Counted from the first letter of the stretch, positions 29,031 to 37,981 are shown. The stretch is 64,000 bases of DNA from an uncultured Pseudoxanthomonas sp. (GCF_946886695.1 NZ_CAMPJD010000017.1:1-64000), one strand, 5' to 3'. A program made the numbers and translations. The notes: generated by a model from the sequence alone, not told the origin.

Positions 29031-29329
29031 CAGCGGGCCAGGATGGCCTGCGCCAACTGCATGTCACTGGCCTTGCGTGCGGCTTCATCCTTCTCGCGCA
29101 GGTGGCGCAGCGCGGCTTCCAGTTGGGCGCCACGGATGCGGCCGTTGCTGGCGACAAAGCTGGCGGCGTCCTCGCGCGCCTGCACGACGACCTTGTCGTC
29201 GCCGGACGAGCTGTCGGACGAGGCAGACGAGCCCGCCGAAGAAGCGCCGGCCGAACTGCCGGCAAAGCTGCCGGCCAGCGCCGGGACGGAGAACGCCAGC
29301 AAGACGCCAGCCAGGAGAATTCGGTACAT
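29030..29329 (-). CDS. DUF2388 small secreted protein
   Basis: A 99-residue exported protein: signal peptide MYRILLAGVLLAFSVPALA, a Ser/Gly/Ala-rich linker (GSSAGASSAGSSASSD), then the conserved DUF2388 core VVQAREDAASFVASNGRIRG followed by QLEAALRHLRE and QLAQAILA. Start ATG 29329 chosen for the signal peptide and the upstream GGAAG; an upstream ATG in frame would spoil the signal sequence. One-base overlap with the DUF4105 gene indicates a two-gene operon acting in the periplasm. Function unknown. Confidence 0.83.
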   Translation of the reverse strand: MYRILLAGVLLAFSVPALAGSFAGSSAGASSAGSSASSDSSSGDDKVVVQAREDAASFVASNGRIRGAQLEAALRHLREKDEAARKASDMQLAQAILAR

Positions 29330-29415
29330 GGACACTTCCAGGGAATGAACGGATACCGCGCGCATCGCGGCGCGCCAAGACTACCTGCAATCAGCGATGA
29401 CTGGATGAATCCGCG

Positions 29416-30804
29416 TCACGTGTCGAACAGCTTGCCCGGGTTCATCAGGCCGTCCGGATCGAGCACGCGCTTGATGCCGCGCATCACCGCGATCTCGTCG
29501 GCGCTGCGCGTGCTTTCCAGATAGCCTTTCTTCACCAGGCCGATGCCGTGTTCGGCGGAAATGCTGCCTTGGTGGCGGCGCAGCGATTCGGCCAGCATCT
29601 TGGTGACCTGCTCGCACTGGGTGACGAACTCCGCGTTCTCCATACCGTCGGGCTTCAGCACGTTGATATGCAGGTTGCCGTCACCGATATGGCCGAACCA
29701 CACCACTTCGAAGTGCGGGTACGCCTCGCCCAGCAACGCCTGCGTCTCGGCAAGGAACGCCGGCATGGCGGAAATGCGCACGGACACGTCGTTCTTGTAC
29801 GGCACATGGCGCGCCAGCGCCTCGGTGATGCCCTCGCGCAGGCGCCACAGCTGTGCGGCCTGGGCATCGGACTGGCTGATCACGCCATCGCTGACCCAGC
29901 CCTGCTCCATACAGGCCTCGAAGGCCGCCATTGCCGCGGCTTCCCTCGCCTCGTCGCCGATCGCGAACTCGGTGACCACGTAATACGGATGCACCTCATC
30001 GAACGGCTTCTGCGCGCCATGCGCCAGCACGTGATGCAGCGCGCGGTCGGTGAAGAATTCGAAGGCTTCCAGTTGCAGCCGCTCGCGGAATGCGGCGAAC
30101 ACCTGCATCAGCACCTCGAATGAGGGCAGCGCCAGCAGCATGACGTTGGTCGGCGGCGGCGGATCAGTCAGGCGCACGGTGGCTTCGACCACGATCCCCA
30201 GGGTGCCCTCGGAACCTATGAACAGGTGGCGCAGGTCGTAGCCGCTGGAATTCTTGATCAGCGCCTTGTTGAGCTCCAGCACGTCGCCGGCGCCGGTGAC
30301 CACCTTCAGGCCGGCGATCCATTCGCGCGTATTGCCGTAACGGATCACGCGGATGCCGCCCGCGTTGGTCGCGATGGTGCCGCCGATGGCGCACGAGCCC
30401 CGCGAGGCGAAATCCACCGGGTACACCAGGCCATGCTCGCGCGCGGCGTTGTGCACGGCCTCCAGTGGCATGCCGGCCTGCACCGTCAGCGTGCGGTCGA
30501 CGGCATTGAAGTCCAGCGCCTGGTTCATGCGCTCCAGGCTGAGCACGAGCTCGCCGTTCGCAGCCACCGCACCACCGGACAGGCCGGTACGTCCACCGGA
30601 GGGCACGACGGCCACACGATGCGCGTTGGCCCAACGCACGACGGTCTGCACGTCCTCGACCGTGGCAGGCAACGCAATCGCCAACGGTGCCGGCGTCCAG
30701 CGCCGGGTCCAGTCGCGGCCATAGTGTTCGAGGTCGGCGGGATCGGTTTTCAGGCGCAACGCCGGAACGGCGTGCAGCAGGGCTTCCAGGCGCGGATCGG
30801 TCAT
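29416..30804 (-). CDS. FAD-binding D-2-hydroxy acid dehydrogenase (D-2-hydroxyglutarate dehydrogenase-like)
   Basis: Flavin oxidoreductase of the PCMH/VAO type, 462 residues. FAD domain: VVPSGGRTGLSGG, FASRGSCAIGGTIATNAGG, FIGSEGTLGIV. C-terminal domain with the metal-site HIGDGNLHINV and EHGIGLVKKGYL. The divergent neighbour is serA, whose product can form D-2-hydroxyglutarate from 2-oxoglutarate; a dehydrogenase that re-oxidises it would complete the cycle, so D-2-hydroxyglutarate is the favoured substrate. D-lactate or glycolate remain possible. Confidence 0.85.
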   Translation of the reverse strand: MTDPRLEALLHAVPALRLKTDPADLEHYGRDWTRRWTPAPLAIALPATVEDVQTVVRWANAHRVAVVPSGGRTGLSGGAVAANGELVLSLERMNQALDFNAVDRTLTVQAGMPLEAVHNAAREHGLVYPVDFASRGSCAIGGTIATNAGGIRVIRYGNTREWIAGLKVVTGAGDVLELNKALIKNSSGYDLRHLFIGSEGTLGIVVEATVRLTDPPPPTNVMLLALPSFEVLMQVFAAFRERLQLEAFEFFTDRALHHVLAHGAQKPFDEVHPYYVVTEFAIGDEAREAAAMAAFEACMEQGWVSDGVISQSDAQAAQLWRLREGITEALARHVPYKNDVSVRISAMPAFLAETQALLGEAYPHFEVVWFGHIGDGNLHINVLKPDGMENAEFVTQCEQVTKMLAESLRRHQGSISAEHGIGLVKKGYLESTRSADEIAVMRGIKRVLDPDGLMNPGKLFDT

Positions 30805-30996
30805 TGCAGTGACAGGACTTCAGGGGGCGCCCAGCGTGCCAGCGATGCCCTGCGGCGTCCAGCCGATCACGCGCTTCGTTTCAGCGGCAACCAAGCCGGA
30901 AAACAGCAACCAAGCTTTCCGTTCCGCACCGCACCATCCCAGCGCTCCATCTGGCATAGTGACGCCCCTTCCCCCTCCGCTGTCACCTTTCCGGCA

Positions 30997-32238
30997 ATGT
31001 CGATCAAGAAGACCTCGTACCCGAAGCAGGACATCCGCGTGCTGTTGCTGGAAGGGGTCAGCCAGACCGCCGTGGAGACGTTCCGCGCGGCGGGCTATAC
31101 GCAGATCGAGTACCACGAGAAGTCGCTGCCGGAAGACGAACTGAAGCGCCGCATCGCCGAGGCGCACATCGTCGGGATCCGCTCGCGCAGCCATCTGACC
31201 GATGATGTGCTGGCCCAGGCACGCCGCCTGATCGCCGTCGGCTGCTTCTGCATCGGCACCAACCAGGTGGACCTGGACGCGGCGGAACTGGCCGGCATTC
31301 CGGTCTTCAACGCCCCGTACTCCAACACCCGCAGCGTGGCGGAACTGGTGGTCGCCCAGGCCATCCTGCTGATGCGTGGCATCCCGCAGAAGAACGCCGA
31401 GTGCCACCGCGGTGGCTGGAGCAAATCCGCTGCCGGCAGTCATGAGGTGCGAGGCAAGACCCTGGGCATCATCGGCTACGGCCATATCGGCACCCAGGTG
31501 GGCGTGCTGGCCGAGTCGCTGGGCATGCAGGTGCTCTTCCACGACATCGAGACCAAGCTGTCGCTGGGCAACGCACGCGCCGCCGTCAGCCTGGACGACC
31601 TGCTGGCGCTCAGCGACGTGGTCACGCTGCACGTGCCGGAGACGGCCGCGACGAAAGACATGTTCGGCGCGGCGCAGATCGCCCGGATGAAGCCTGGCGC
31701 ACACCTGATCAACGCCTCGCGCGGCACGGTGGTGGACATCGACGCGCTGGCGGAAGCGCTGAAATCCGGCAAGGTCGGCGGTGCGGCGGTGGACGTGTTC
31801 CCGGTTGAGCCCAAAGGCAACGCCGACGCATTCGAGTCGCCGTTGCGCGGGCTGGACAACGTGATCCTGACCCCGCACGTGGGCGGCAGCACGCTGGAGG
31901 CGCAGGATAATATCGGCGTGGAAGTGGCGGCCAAGCTGGTGCGCTACAGCGACAACGGCAGCACGCTGTCGGCGGTGAACTTCCCCGAAGTCACCCTGCC
32001 CGGCCACGAAGGCAGCCGTCGCATCCTGCACATCCATCGCAACGTGCCGGGCGTGCTGTCGCAGATCAACGACATCTTCCGCGACCGCGGCATCAACATC
32101 GACGGCCAGTTCCTGCGTACTGACCCGAAAGTCGGCTACGTGGTCATCGACGTCACCGCCGATGAGGAACAGACGGCCAGCCTGCGCGATGCGATGGCGG
32201 CGATCGACGGCACGTTGCGGGTCCGCGTGCTGTATTGA
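30997..32238 (+). CDS. serA: D-3-phosphoglycerate dehydrogenase
   Basis: First step of serine synthesis (3-phosphoglycerate to 3-phosphohydroxypyruvate); 413 residues, the E. coli-type length. N-terminal substrate lobe (VGIRSRSHLTDDV), Rossmann motif IGYGHIGTQVG, catalytic region NASRGTVVDIDAL and HVGGSTLEAQDN, and a C-terminal ACT domain (LHIHRNVPGVLSQINDIFRD, residues about 335-413) for allosteric serine inhibition. Start ATG 30997. About 190 bp separates it from the divergent flavin dehydrogenase and must hold both promoters. Confidence 0.95.
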   Translation: MSIKKTSYPKQDIRVLLLEGVSQTAVETFRAAGYTQIEYHEKSLPEDELKRRIAEAHIVGIRSRSHLTDDVLAQARRLIAVGCFCIGTNQVDLDAAELAGIPVFNAPYSNTRSVAELVVAQAILLMRGIPQKNAECHRGGWSKSAAGSHEVRGKTLGIIGYGHIGTQVGVLAESLGMQVLFHDIETKLSLGNARAAVSLDDLLALSDVVTLHVPETAATKDMFGAAQIARMKPGAHLINASRGTVVDIDALAEALKSGKVGGAAVDVFPVEPKGNADAFESPLRGLDNVILTPHVGGSTLEAQDNIGVEVAAKLVRYSDNGSTLSAVNFPEVTLPGHEGSRRILHIHRNVPGVLSQINDIFRDRGINIDGQFLRTDPKVGYVVIDVTADEEQTASLRDAMAAIDGTLRVRVLY

Positions 32239-32250
32239 TATCCGCGGTGC

Positions 32251-32272
32251 GGTGGGCCAGGGCCCACCCTAC
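32251..32272 (-). repeat. Single REP hairpin (GTAGGGTGGGCC type)
   Basis: On the minus strand GTAGGGTGGGCCCTGGCCCACC, a near-perfect hairpin between the convergent ends of serA and the NUDIX gene. Its GTAG head provides the TAG stop (32269-32271) of the NUDIX gene. Confidence 0.75.
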
Positions 32273-32817
32273 GCCGTGTTGCACGCCAGCCATTTGCGGG
32301 CCATGCGGCTGAGGGACTCGTCGGCCTCATCGGCGATGGGTGCGATCTCGCGCCACGCTAGGTCCAGCGACTCCTCGCTGACCACGTAGTCCTCGCTGCC
32401 GTTGGCACGCACCACGTAGCGTATGTCGTAGTGCCAGTGGCCCGGCACGTCCTTGCGTTCGGGTATCCAGTGGCGGTCAAGGTCGAAGATGCCGCCTTCC
32501 ACGGACAGGTCGGACAGGCCGGACTCCTCCTCGGCTTCCTTCAGCGCCACGCGCGCCATGTCTTCGTCGCCGTCGGCATGGCCGCCCAGTTGCAGCCATC
32601 GGCCCAGCTTGCGGTGGTGGGTCAGTAGGGTGCGTTGGCCATCGGCGCTGACCAGCCAGGCGCCACCGGTGAAGTGCCCTTCCAGCCGCGCGCGGACCAG
32701 CGGGTTGGCCGGATCATCCAGCAGTTCGAGAAACTGCGTGACCAGCGCCTGTTCGCCGGGCCAGCGACGGCCATAGTCGGCCAAGTGTGTGCGGAGGGCG
32801 GTGTAAGCGGCTGACAC
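32269..32817 (-). CDS. NUDIX hydrolase
   Basis: Nucleoside-diphosphate-linked pyrophosphatase family, 182 residues with the start used. The Nudix box is GGHADGDEDMARVALKEAEEESGL (first half GGHADGDEDMARVALKEA, last half EEESGL), with a small deviation from the G-x5-E spacing, as in other members of this subgroup. Substrate unknown. Start GTG 32817 (VSAAYTALRTHL) is preferred for AAGGA 11 nt upstream; ATG 32871 adds 18 residues without a ribosome site. The stop is formed by a REP end. Confidence 0.85.
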   Translation of the reverse strand: MSAAYTALRTHLADYGRRWPGEQALVTQFLELLDDPANPLVRARLEGHFTGGAWLVSADGQRTLLTHHRKLGRWLQLGGHADGDEDMARVALKEAEEESGLSDLSVEGGIFDLDRHWIPERKDVPGHWHYDIRYVVRANGSEDYVVSEESLDLAWREIAPIADEADESLSRMARKWLACNTA

Positions 32818-33005
32818 GGCGTGATTTTTCCTTGCGGGCGGGTCGGTGGCGTCGTGATTATCCCCCGGCATGCTGCAACCGCGCTTGTGATCCCCCGCCC
32901 GCTTTGGCAAGGTACGGCCTTCCGTGGGGGCGCCTTCCCCATGACAGTTGCCACCGCCCGGCGGGTCTTTCCGCCGGCATCCAGTCTTGCAAGGGGACGC
33001 TGCGA

Positions 33006-34496
33006 ATGCTCAAAGCTCTGTTCAGGGTCAAGCCGGTCGCACCGGCAGGACATATCGATGCCGGTGAACCTTTCGAAGGCAGCCTGGACGGCGAAAGCAG
33101 TCTGAAGCGAACCCTGACCGCCAAACACCTCGTGCTGCTGGGTGTGGGCGCCGTCATCGGTGCGGGCATTTTCGTACTGACCGGCCAGGCCGCCGCCAAC
33201 CACGCCGGCCCGGCCATCATGCTGAGCTTCGTGATTGCGGGCTTCGCCTGCGCCATGGCCGGCCTCTGCTACGCCGAGTTCGCCTCGATGATGCCGGTGT
33301 CCGGCAGCGCGTATTCGTACTCCTACGCCACCCTGGGTGAGGCCGTGGCCTGGTTCATAGGCTGGTGCCTGGTGCTGGAATACCTGTTCGCATCGTCCAC
33401 CGTCGCGGTGGGCTGGTCGGGCTACCTGGTGAGCTTCCTCACCGGCACGTTGGGCCTGCCCTTCCCCGAGCAGTTGGCGACAGCGCCGATCACGTGGGCC
33501 GATGGCGGATTCGTCGCCACCGCAGGCATCATCAACCTGCCTGCAGTGCTGATCGTCGCCGCGGTCAGTGGCCTGTGCTACGTCGGCATCACCCAGTCTG
33601 CCTTCGTCAACTCGATCATCGTCGCGATCAAGGTGGTCGTGATCGCGGCCTTCCTCGGCTTTGGCGTCCAGTACGTCGACCCGGCGAACTGGACTCCCTT
33701 CATTCCCGAGAACACCGGCCCCGGCCAGTTCGGCATGGACGGCGTGTTCCGCGCGGCGACCATCGTGTTCTTCGCTTACATCGGCTTCGACGCGGTCTCC
33801 ACCGCCGCCGGCGAAGCCAAGAACCCGCAACGCGACATGCCCAAGGGCATCCTCGGCTCGCTGGCCATCTGCACCGTCATCTACATCGCCGTCTGCGCGG
33901 TGCTGACCGGCATGACCCACTACACGCTGCTGGGCACCGCCAAGCCGGTGGCCACGGCGCTGGAAGAAGTCCTCAAGGCCGATCCCGGCGCCAGCGTGGG
34001 CTGGCTCAAGACCGCGGTGGAAATCGGCGCCATCGCTGGCCTATCGTCGGTGATCCTGGTCATGCTGATGGCACAACCGCGCATCTTCTATTCGATGGCC
34101 CGGGACGGACTGCTGCCCCGCCTGTTCGGCAAGGTGCATCCGAAGTTCCATACGCCCTACGTCGGCACGATCATCGTCGGCGTGCTGGCCTGCCTGCTCG
34201 CCGGCTTCATGCCGCTCAGCGTGCTCGGCGAACTCGTGTCGATGGGGACGCTGCTGGCCTTCGCCACGGTGTGCCTCGGCGTGCTGGTGCTGCGCTTCAC
34301 CCGCCCCGACCTCGCCCGGCCGTTCCGCGTGCCGATGTTCTGGCTGATCTGCCCGGTGGGCGTGCTCGCCTGCCTGTTCCTGTTCCTGCAGTCGTTCATG
34401 GAGCACTGGCAGATCTTCGTGGCCTGGACCGTGCTGGGCCAGCTGATCTACTTCGCCTACGGCTTCAGGAACAGCAAACTCAGGCAGAAGGCCTGA
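33006..34496 (+). CDS. APC family amino acid permease (copy 1)
   Basis: Inner-membrane amino acid transporter of the APC superfamily, cationic amino acid transporter-like, 496 residues and about 12 transmembrane segments. Substrate-site motif GAVIGAGIFVLTG in TM1 (about residues 50-62), NHAGPAIMLSFV, PVSGSAYSYSYATLGE, and FFAYIGFDAVSTAAGEAKNP in TM6. AGGGGA precedes ATG 33006. It is followed by a terminator and then a paralogue. The transported amino acid is not predictable. Confidence 0.92.
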   Translation: MLKALFRVKPVAPAGHIDAGEPFEGSLDGESSLKRTLTAKHLVLLGVGAVIGAGIFVLTGQAAANHAGPAIMLSFVIAGFACAMAGLCYAEFASMMPVSGSAYSYSYATLGEAVAWFIGWCLVLEYLFASSTVAVGWSGYLVSFLTGTLGLPFPEQLATAPITWADGGFVATAGIINLPAVLIVAAVSGLCYVGITQSAFVNSIIVAIKVVVIAAFLGFGVQYVDPANWTPFIPENTGPGQFGMDGVFRAATIVFFAYIGFDAVSTAAGEAKNPQRDMPKGILGSLAICTVIYIAVCAVLTGMTHYTLLGTAKPVATALEEVLKADPGASVGWLKTAVEIGAIAGLSSVILVMLMAQPRIFYSMARDGLLPRLFGKVHPKFHTPYVGTIIVGVLACLLAGFMPLSVLGELVSMGTLLAFATVCLGVLVLRFTRPDLARPFRVPMFWLICPVGVLACLFLFLQSFMEHWQIFVAWTVLGQLIYFAYGFRNSKLRQKA

Positions 34497-34504
34497 TCCC
34501 CTTC

Positions 34505-34534
34505 AAGGCCGGCGGACGCACCGCCGGCCTTTTT
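34505..34534 (+). terminator. Intrinsic terminator between the two permease genes
   Basis: Stem GGCCGGCGG-ACGCA-CCGCCGGCC followed by TTTTT, 11 nt after the stop of permease copy 1. Confidence 0.92.
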
Positions 34535-34572
34535 GGTTGACCTCACCGAAACCCGTTCCAGGAACACGCACG

Positions 34573-36003
34573 ATGCTCCGACAGCTCCTCGCCACCAAGC
34601 ACCCCCATGCCGCCCATCAAGAGGCCGAAGGGCTCAGCCTGCGCCGTACGCTTGGCCCCTGGGGCCTGACCGCGCTCGGCATCGGTGCGGTGATCGGTGG
34701 CGGCATCTTCGTCATCACCGGGCAGGCGGCGGCCAACCACGCCGGGCCGGCGATCATGCTGTCGTTCGTACTGGCGGCGATCTGCTGCACTTTCTGTGCG
34801 CTGGCTTACGCGGAATTCGCTGCGATGGTGCCGGTATCCGGCAGCGCCTACACCTATACCTATGCCACGCTGGGTGAACTCACCGCGTGGTTCATCGGCT
34901 GGATGCTGGTCCTCGAGTACGGCGTGTCAGCGTCGGCGGTCGCGGTCAGCTGGACCGGCTATTTCCTGAGCCTGCTCGAACACTTCGACATCTTCCTGCC
35001 CAAGGCGTTCGTCAGCGCACCACTGGATGCGCAGCTTCGCCCGACCGGCGCCATCGCCAACGTCCCGGCCGCCGTCATCGTGCTGCTGCTGACTTGGTTG
35101 TGCTACGTGGGCATCCGCAAGTCGTCGGCCATGAACATGGCGATGGTGGTACTGAAGACCGGCCTGATCGTGCTGGTCATCATCGCCGGCTGGAAGTACG
35201 TCGACCCTTCCAACTGGCAGCCCTTCATCCCCGCCAACGAAGGCCCCGGCAAGTTCGGCTGGGATGGCGTGTTGCGCGGCGCGGCGATGGTGTTCTTCGC
35301 CTACATCGGCTTCGAGGCGGTCTCGGTGGCGGCGCAGGAATCGCATCGCCCGCAGAAGGATCTTCCCGTCGGCATGCTGGCCTCGCTGGCTATCTGCACC
35401 GTGCTGTACATCGCCATGGCGGCGGTGATGACGGGCCTGGTGCCCTACACGGCCCTGGGCACGGCCGAACCTGTCGTGACTGCGGTTGCGGCCCATCCGG
35501 AACTGGGCTGGCTGCGGGTCACAGTGGAGATCGGCGCGCTGATCGGCCTGTCGTCAGTGGTGCTGGTGATGATCATCGGCCAACCGCGCATCTTCATGAT
35601 CATGGGTCGCGACGGGCTGCTGCCGCCGGTGTTCACCAAGATCCATCCGGAATACCGCACGCCGCACATCAACACCGTGATCACCGGCATCGGCATCGCG
35701 CTGCTGGCGGCGCTGTTCCCGCTCGATGTGCTGGGCGAACTGACCTCGATGGGCACGCTGATCGCCTTCGCCTCGGTCTGCATCGGCGTGCTGGTCCTGC
35801 GCCGTACCCAGCCCGACCTGCCGCGTCCGTTCCGCATTCCCGCCGCCTGGCTGATCTGCTCGCTCGGCGTGCTGAGCTGCATGGCTTTGCTGTCGGCGAT
35901 GACGGCCCACAACTGGATGCTGATGGCGGTCTGGACCGCCGTGGGTTTCCTGATCTATTTCCTGTACGGGTATCGCCACAGCCGCCTGCGCGGCCAGCGC
36001 TGA
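34573..36003 (+). CDS. APC family amino acid permease (copy 2)
   Basis: Paralogue of the preceding permease, 476 residues. Same motifs: GAVIGGGIFVITG, NHAGPAIMLSFVLAA, PVSGSAYTYTYATLGE, FFAYIGFEAVSVAAQESHRP, and the conserved SMGTLIAFASVCIGVLVLRR near the C-terminus. ATG 34573 has AGGAA upstream. A tandem duplication is likely, but the terminator between them suggests separate expression and perhaps different substrates. Confidence 0.92.
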   Translation: MLRQLLATKHPHAAHQEAEGLSLRRTLGPWGLTALGIGAVIGGGIFVITGQAAANHAGPAIMLSFVLAAICCTFCALAYAEFAAMVPVSGSAYTYTYATLGELTAWFIGWMLVLEYGVSASAVAVSWTGYFLSLLEHFDIFLPKAFVSAPLDAQLRPTGAIANVPAAVIVLLLTWLCYVGIRKSSAMNMAMVVLKTGLIVLVIIAGWKYVDPSNWQPFIPANEGPGKFGWDGVLRGAAMVFFAYIGFEAVSVAAQESHRPQKDLPVGMLASLAICTVLYIAMAAVMTGLVPYTALGTAEPVVTAVAAHPELGWLRVTVEIGALIGLSSVVLVMIIGQPRIFMIMGRDGLLPPVFTKIHPEYRTPHINTVITGIGIALLAALFPLDVLGELTSMGTLIAFASVCIGVLVLRRTQPDLPRPFRIPAAWLICSLGVLSCMALLSAMTAHNWMLMAVWTAVGFLIYFLYGYRHSRLRGQR

Positions 36004-36028
36004 ACCTACCCGCATCGGTGGCAGCATT

Positions 36029-36058
36029 AAAAAAGCGCGGCCCTGCCGCGCTTTTTTT
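36029..36058 (+). terminator. Intrinsic terminator, probably bidirectional
   Basis: AAAAAAGCGCGG-CCCTG-CCGCGCTTTTTTT with A and T runs on both sides, between the convergent permease and HiPIP genes. Confidence 0.92.
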
Positions 36059-36081
36059 CTACACACCGGATGCACACGGGG

Positions 36082-36411
36082 TCAGGGTTTCTTGGCCCAG
36101 GCGCTGCACCAGCCCTTTGCGGCCACCGAGTTCTTTGGAAACAGCGTGCACGGACCATAGGCCTGCGTGGCCGGCGCCTTGAAGAAGTTGCAGTTGGCGC
36201 AGTGGTCGCCCGCCTTGTGCTTGGGGTGCTTCACGGTCGCGGCATTCTCGCTGTAGGCCAGCGCCTTGGCAGTCGGATTGTCGGCTGCCAGCTTGGGGAG
36301 GGTGGCGGGCGCGGCGGCATCGGCGCGCATCGCGTGCCAGGCCAACGGCGCCACGGCGGCGGCGGACAGGGTGGTGGTCAGGAAACGGCGGCGGGAGGCA
36401 TCGTGGCTCAT
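36082..36411 (-). CDS. High-potential iron-sulfur protein (HiPIP)
   Basis: Periplasmic [4Fe-4S] electron carrier, 109-residue precursor. Tat signal peptide with RRRFLTTTLSAAAVAPLAW just after the start, then the HiPIP core with four Cys: CANCNFF, CTLF and GWCSAW. ATG 36411 is chosen because it places the twin-arginine motif near the N-terminus; longer in-frame starts exist at 36453 and 36483. Divergent from mtnB with about 115 bp between them. Confidence 0.9.
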   Translation of the reverse strand: MSHDASRRRFLTTTLSAAAVAPLAWHAMRADAAAPATLPKLAADNPTAKALAYSENAATVKHPKHKAGDHCANCNFFKAPATQAYGPCTLFPKNSVAAKGWCSAWAKKP

Positions 36412-36527
36412 CTGGCTGGGCACCTGCGGGAAGAAGGCTGCAGTCTTGGACATCGGACCGACGCGCGCATTGAGCAGGATCAATCCACCTGCAGGACCGG
36501 CAAGGCGGTTCCGCTAGAATGCGCGGC

Positions 36528-37169
36528 ATGAACGCCCTGCCCTACGACGCCGACCTGCTGCGCGACCGCGCGCAGTCCATCATCTCCAACGTGCGCGAGC
36601 TGTCGCAGCTGGGCTGGACGCCGGCCACCAGCAGCAACTTCTCGCAGCGCCTGGACGAACGGCATGCCGCCATCACCGTCTCCGGCCGCGACAAGGGTCG
36701 GCTGGTGGAGGCGGACATCATGGTGGTGGATTTCGAGGGCAAGGCCGTCGGCAGCGACCATCGCCCATCAGCCGAGACGCTGCTGCACACGCAGTTGTAC
36801 CGCCGCTACCCCGAGATCGGCTGCGTGCTGCACACGCATTCGCTGGTGCAGACGGTGGCGTCGCGGCTGTTCGCCGGCGCCGGGCACGTCCGCCTGGAAG
36901 GCTTCGAACTGCTGAAGGCCTTCCACGGCAACAGCACGCACGAGATGGCCATCGACGTGCCGGTGTTCGCCAACACCCAGGATATGCCCACGCTGGCCGC
37001 CCAGGTGGACGCGCTGCTCGACAACCAGCCGCTGTGGGGCTACCTGATCGACGGACACGGCCTGTACGCCTGGGGCCGCACGATGGCCGAAGCACGCCGC
37101 CACCTGGAGGCGTTCGAGTTCCTGTTCGCGGCCGAACTGGAACTGCGCAAGCTGGGCTGCCGCCGCTGA
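36528..37169 (+). CDS. mtnB: Methylthioribulose-1-phosphate dehydratase
   Basis: Zinc-dependent class II aldolase-fold dehydratase of the methionine salvage pathway, 213 residues. Zinc ligands in [11 protein letters not shown] and [10 protein letters not shown]; substrate loop SSNFSQRL; acidic residue in GFELLKAF. Start: ATG 36528 ([11 protein letters not shown]) or the in-frame ATG 36519; CTAGAAT just upstream resembles a -10 box, so the transcript leader is very short. First of three salvage genes in the same order as in other Xanthomonadaceae (mtnB, mtnD, mtnC). Confidence 0.92.
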   Translation: MNALPYDADLLRDRAQSIISNVRELSQLGWTPATSSNFSQRLDERHAAITVSGRDKGRLVEADIMVVDFEGKAVGSDHRPSAETLLHTQLYRRYPEIGCVLHTHSLVQTVASRLFAGAGHVRLEGFELLKAFHGNSTHEMAIDVPVFANTQDMPTLAAQVDALLDNQPLWGYLIDGHGLYAWGRTMAEARRHLEAFEFLFAAELELRKLGCRR

Positions 37170-37266
37170 TAGCCGGCGGTTATCCGGGCGTTCCGTTTCC
37201 CCACCAGGCCGCGCGGACCGGTCTGGTACCCTAACGGCCCCCTCTGTCGCCTCACGCCATACCGCC

Positions 37267-37824
37267 ATGAGCCGCCTGCGCATTTTCCGCGAATCCGACC
37301 CGGCCACGCCGGAGTTCGCCAGCTACGATCCCGACTTCATCGCCACCGAGCTGAAGAAGCTCGGCGTGACCTTCGAACGCTGGAAGGCGACCAAGGAGAT
37401 CGAACCCGGCGCGCCGCCGGAAGACGTGATCGACGCCTACCGCGCCGACATCGACCGGCTGGTCGCCGAGCGCGGCTTCAAGACCGTCGACGTCGTCAGC
37501 ATCGCGCCGGACAACCCGCAGCGCGAAGCGATGCGCGCCAAGTTCCTGGATGAGCACTACCACAAGGAAGACGAGGTGCGCTTCTTTGTCGCGGGCTCGG
37601 GCCTGTTCACGCTGCACGTGGGCGACAAGGTCTATGAAATCGAATGCGTGCAGGACGACCTGATCGGCGTGCCCGACAGCACGCTGCACTGGTTCGACAT
37701 GGGGCCGGAGCCGAGTTTCGTGGCGATCCGCTTCTTCACCGAACCGGACGGCTGGGTCGGCCACTTCACCGGCACCACGCTGGCGCAGCAGTTCCCACGC
37801 TACGAAGGCCTGACCGAACGCTGA
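37267..37824 (+). CDS. mtnD: Acireductone dioxygenase
   Basis: Cupin dioxygenase of methionine salvage, oxidising the acireductone to 4-methylthio-2-oxobutanoate and formate (Fe form); 185 residues. The metal-binding cupin motif [15 protein letters not shown] is intact, with a second His in STLHWFDMG. It lies 97 nt after mtnB. A repeat cluster follows the stop codon before mtnC. Confidence 0.95.
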   Translation: MSRLRIFRESDPATPEFASYDPDFIATELKKLGVTFERWKATKEIEPGAPPEDVIDAYRADIDRLVAERGFKTVDVVSIAPDNPQREAMRAKFLDEHYHKEDEVRFFVAGSGLFTLHVGDKVYEIECVQDDLIGVPDSTLHWFDMGPEPSFVAIRFFTEPDGWVGHFTGTTLAQQFPRYEGLTER

Positions 37825-37826
37825 CG

Positions 37827-37862
37827 CCCCTCTCCCGTCGGGAGAGGGGTTGAGGTGAGGGT
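37827..37862 (+). repeat. GC-rich hairpin repeat with TTGRGGTGRGG tail
   Basis: Hairpin CCCCTCTCCCG-T-CGGGAGAGGGG (37827-37849) followed by TTGAGGTGAGGG. Same plan as the repeats framing the DUF559 gene (hairpin, then TTGGGTGGGG), so a related family. Confidence 0.75.
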
Positions 37863-37938
37863 CCGGCGAAACGATGGGGATGAACCGTCGCGCCAAGGAT
37901 CGGCTCCTGCTGCCCTCCCTTTGCTCTCCACGAAAAGC

Positions 37939-37962
37939 GTAGCGGAGCAAGCTCCGCTCTAC
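37939..37962 (-). repeat. Single REP hairpin (GTAGAGCGGAGC type)
   Basis: On the minus strand GTAGAGCGGAGC-TT-GCTCCGCTAC, a GTAG-headed palindrome 19 nt upstream of mtnC. Confidence 0.8.
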
Positions 37963-37981
37963 CGCGAACCAGAAGAACCCC

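Noticed and set aside
36484..36530. SAM-responsive riboswitch before mtnB
   Set aside because: Only about 45 nt lie between the HiPIP gene's longest frame and mtnB, and no matching fold is seen; a very short leader is more likely.
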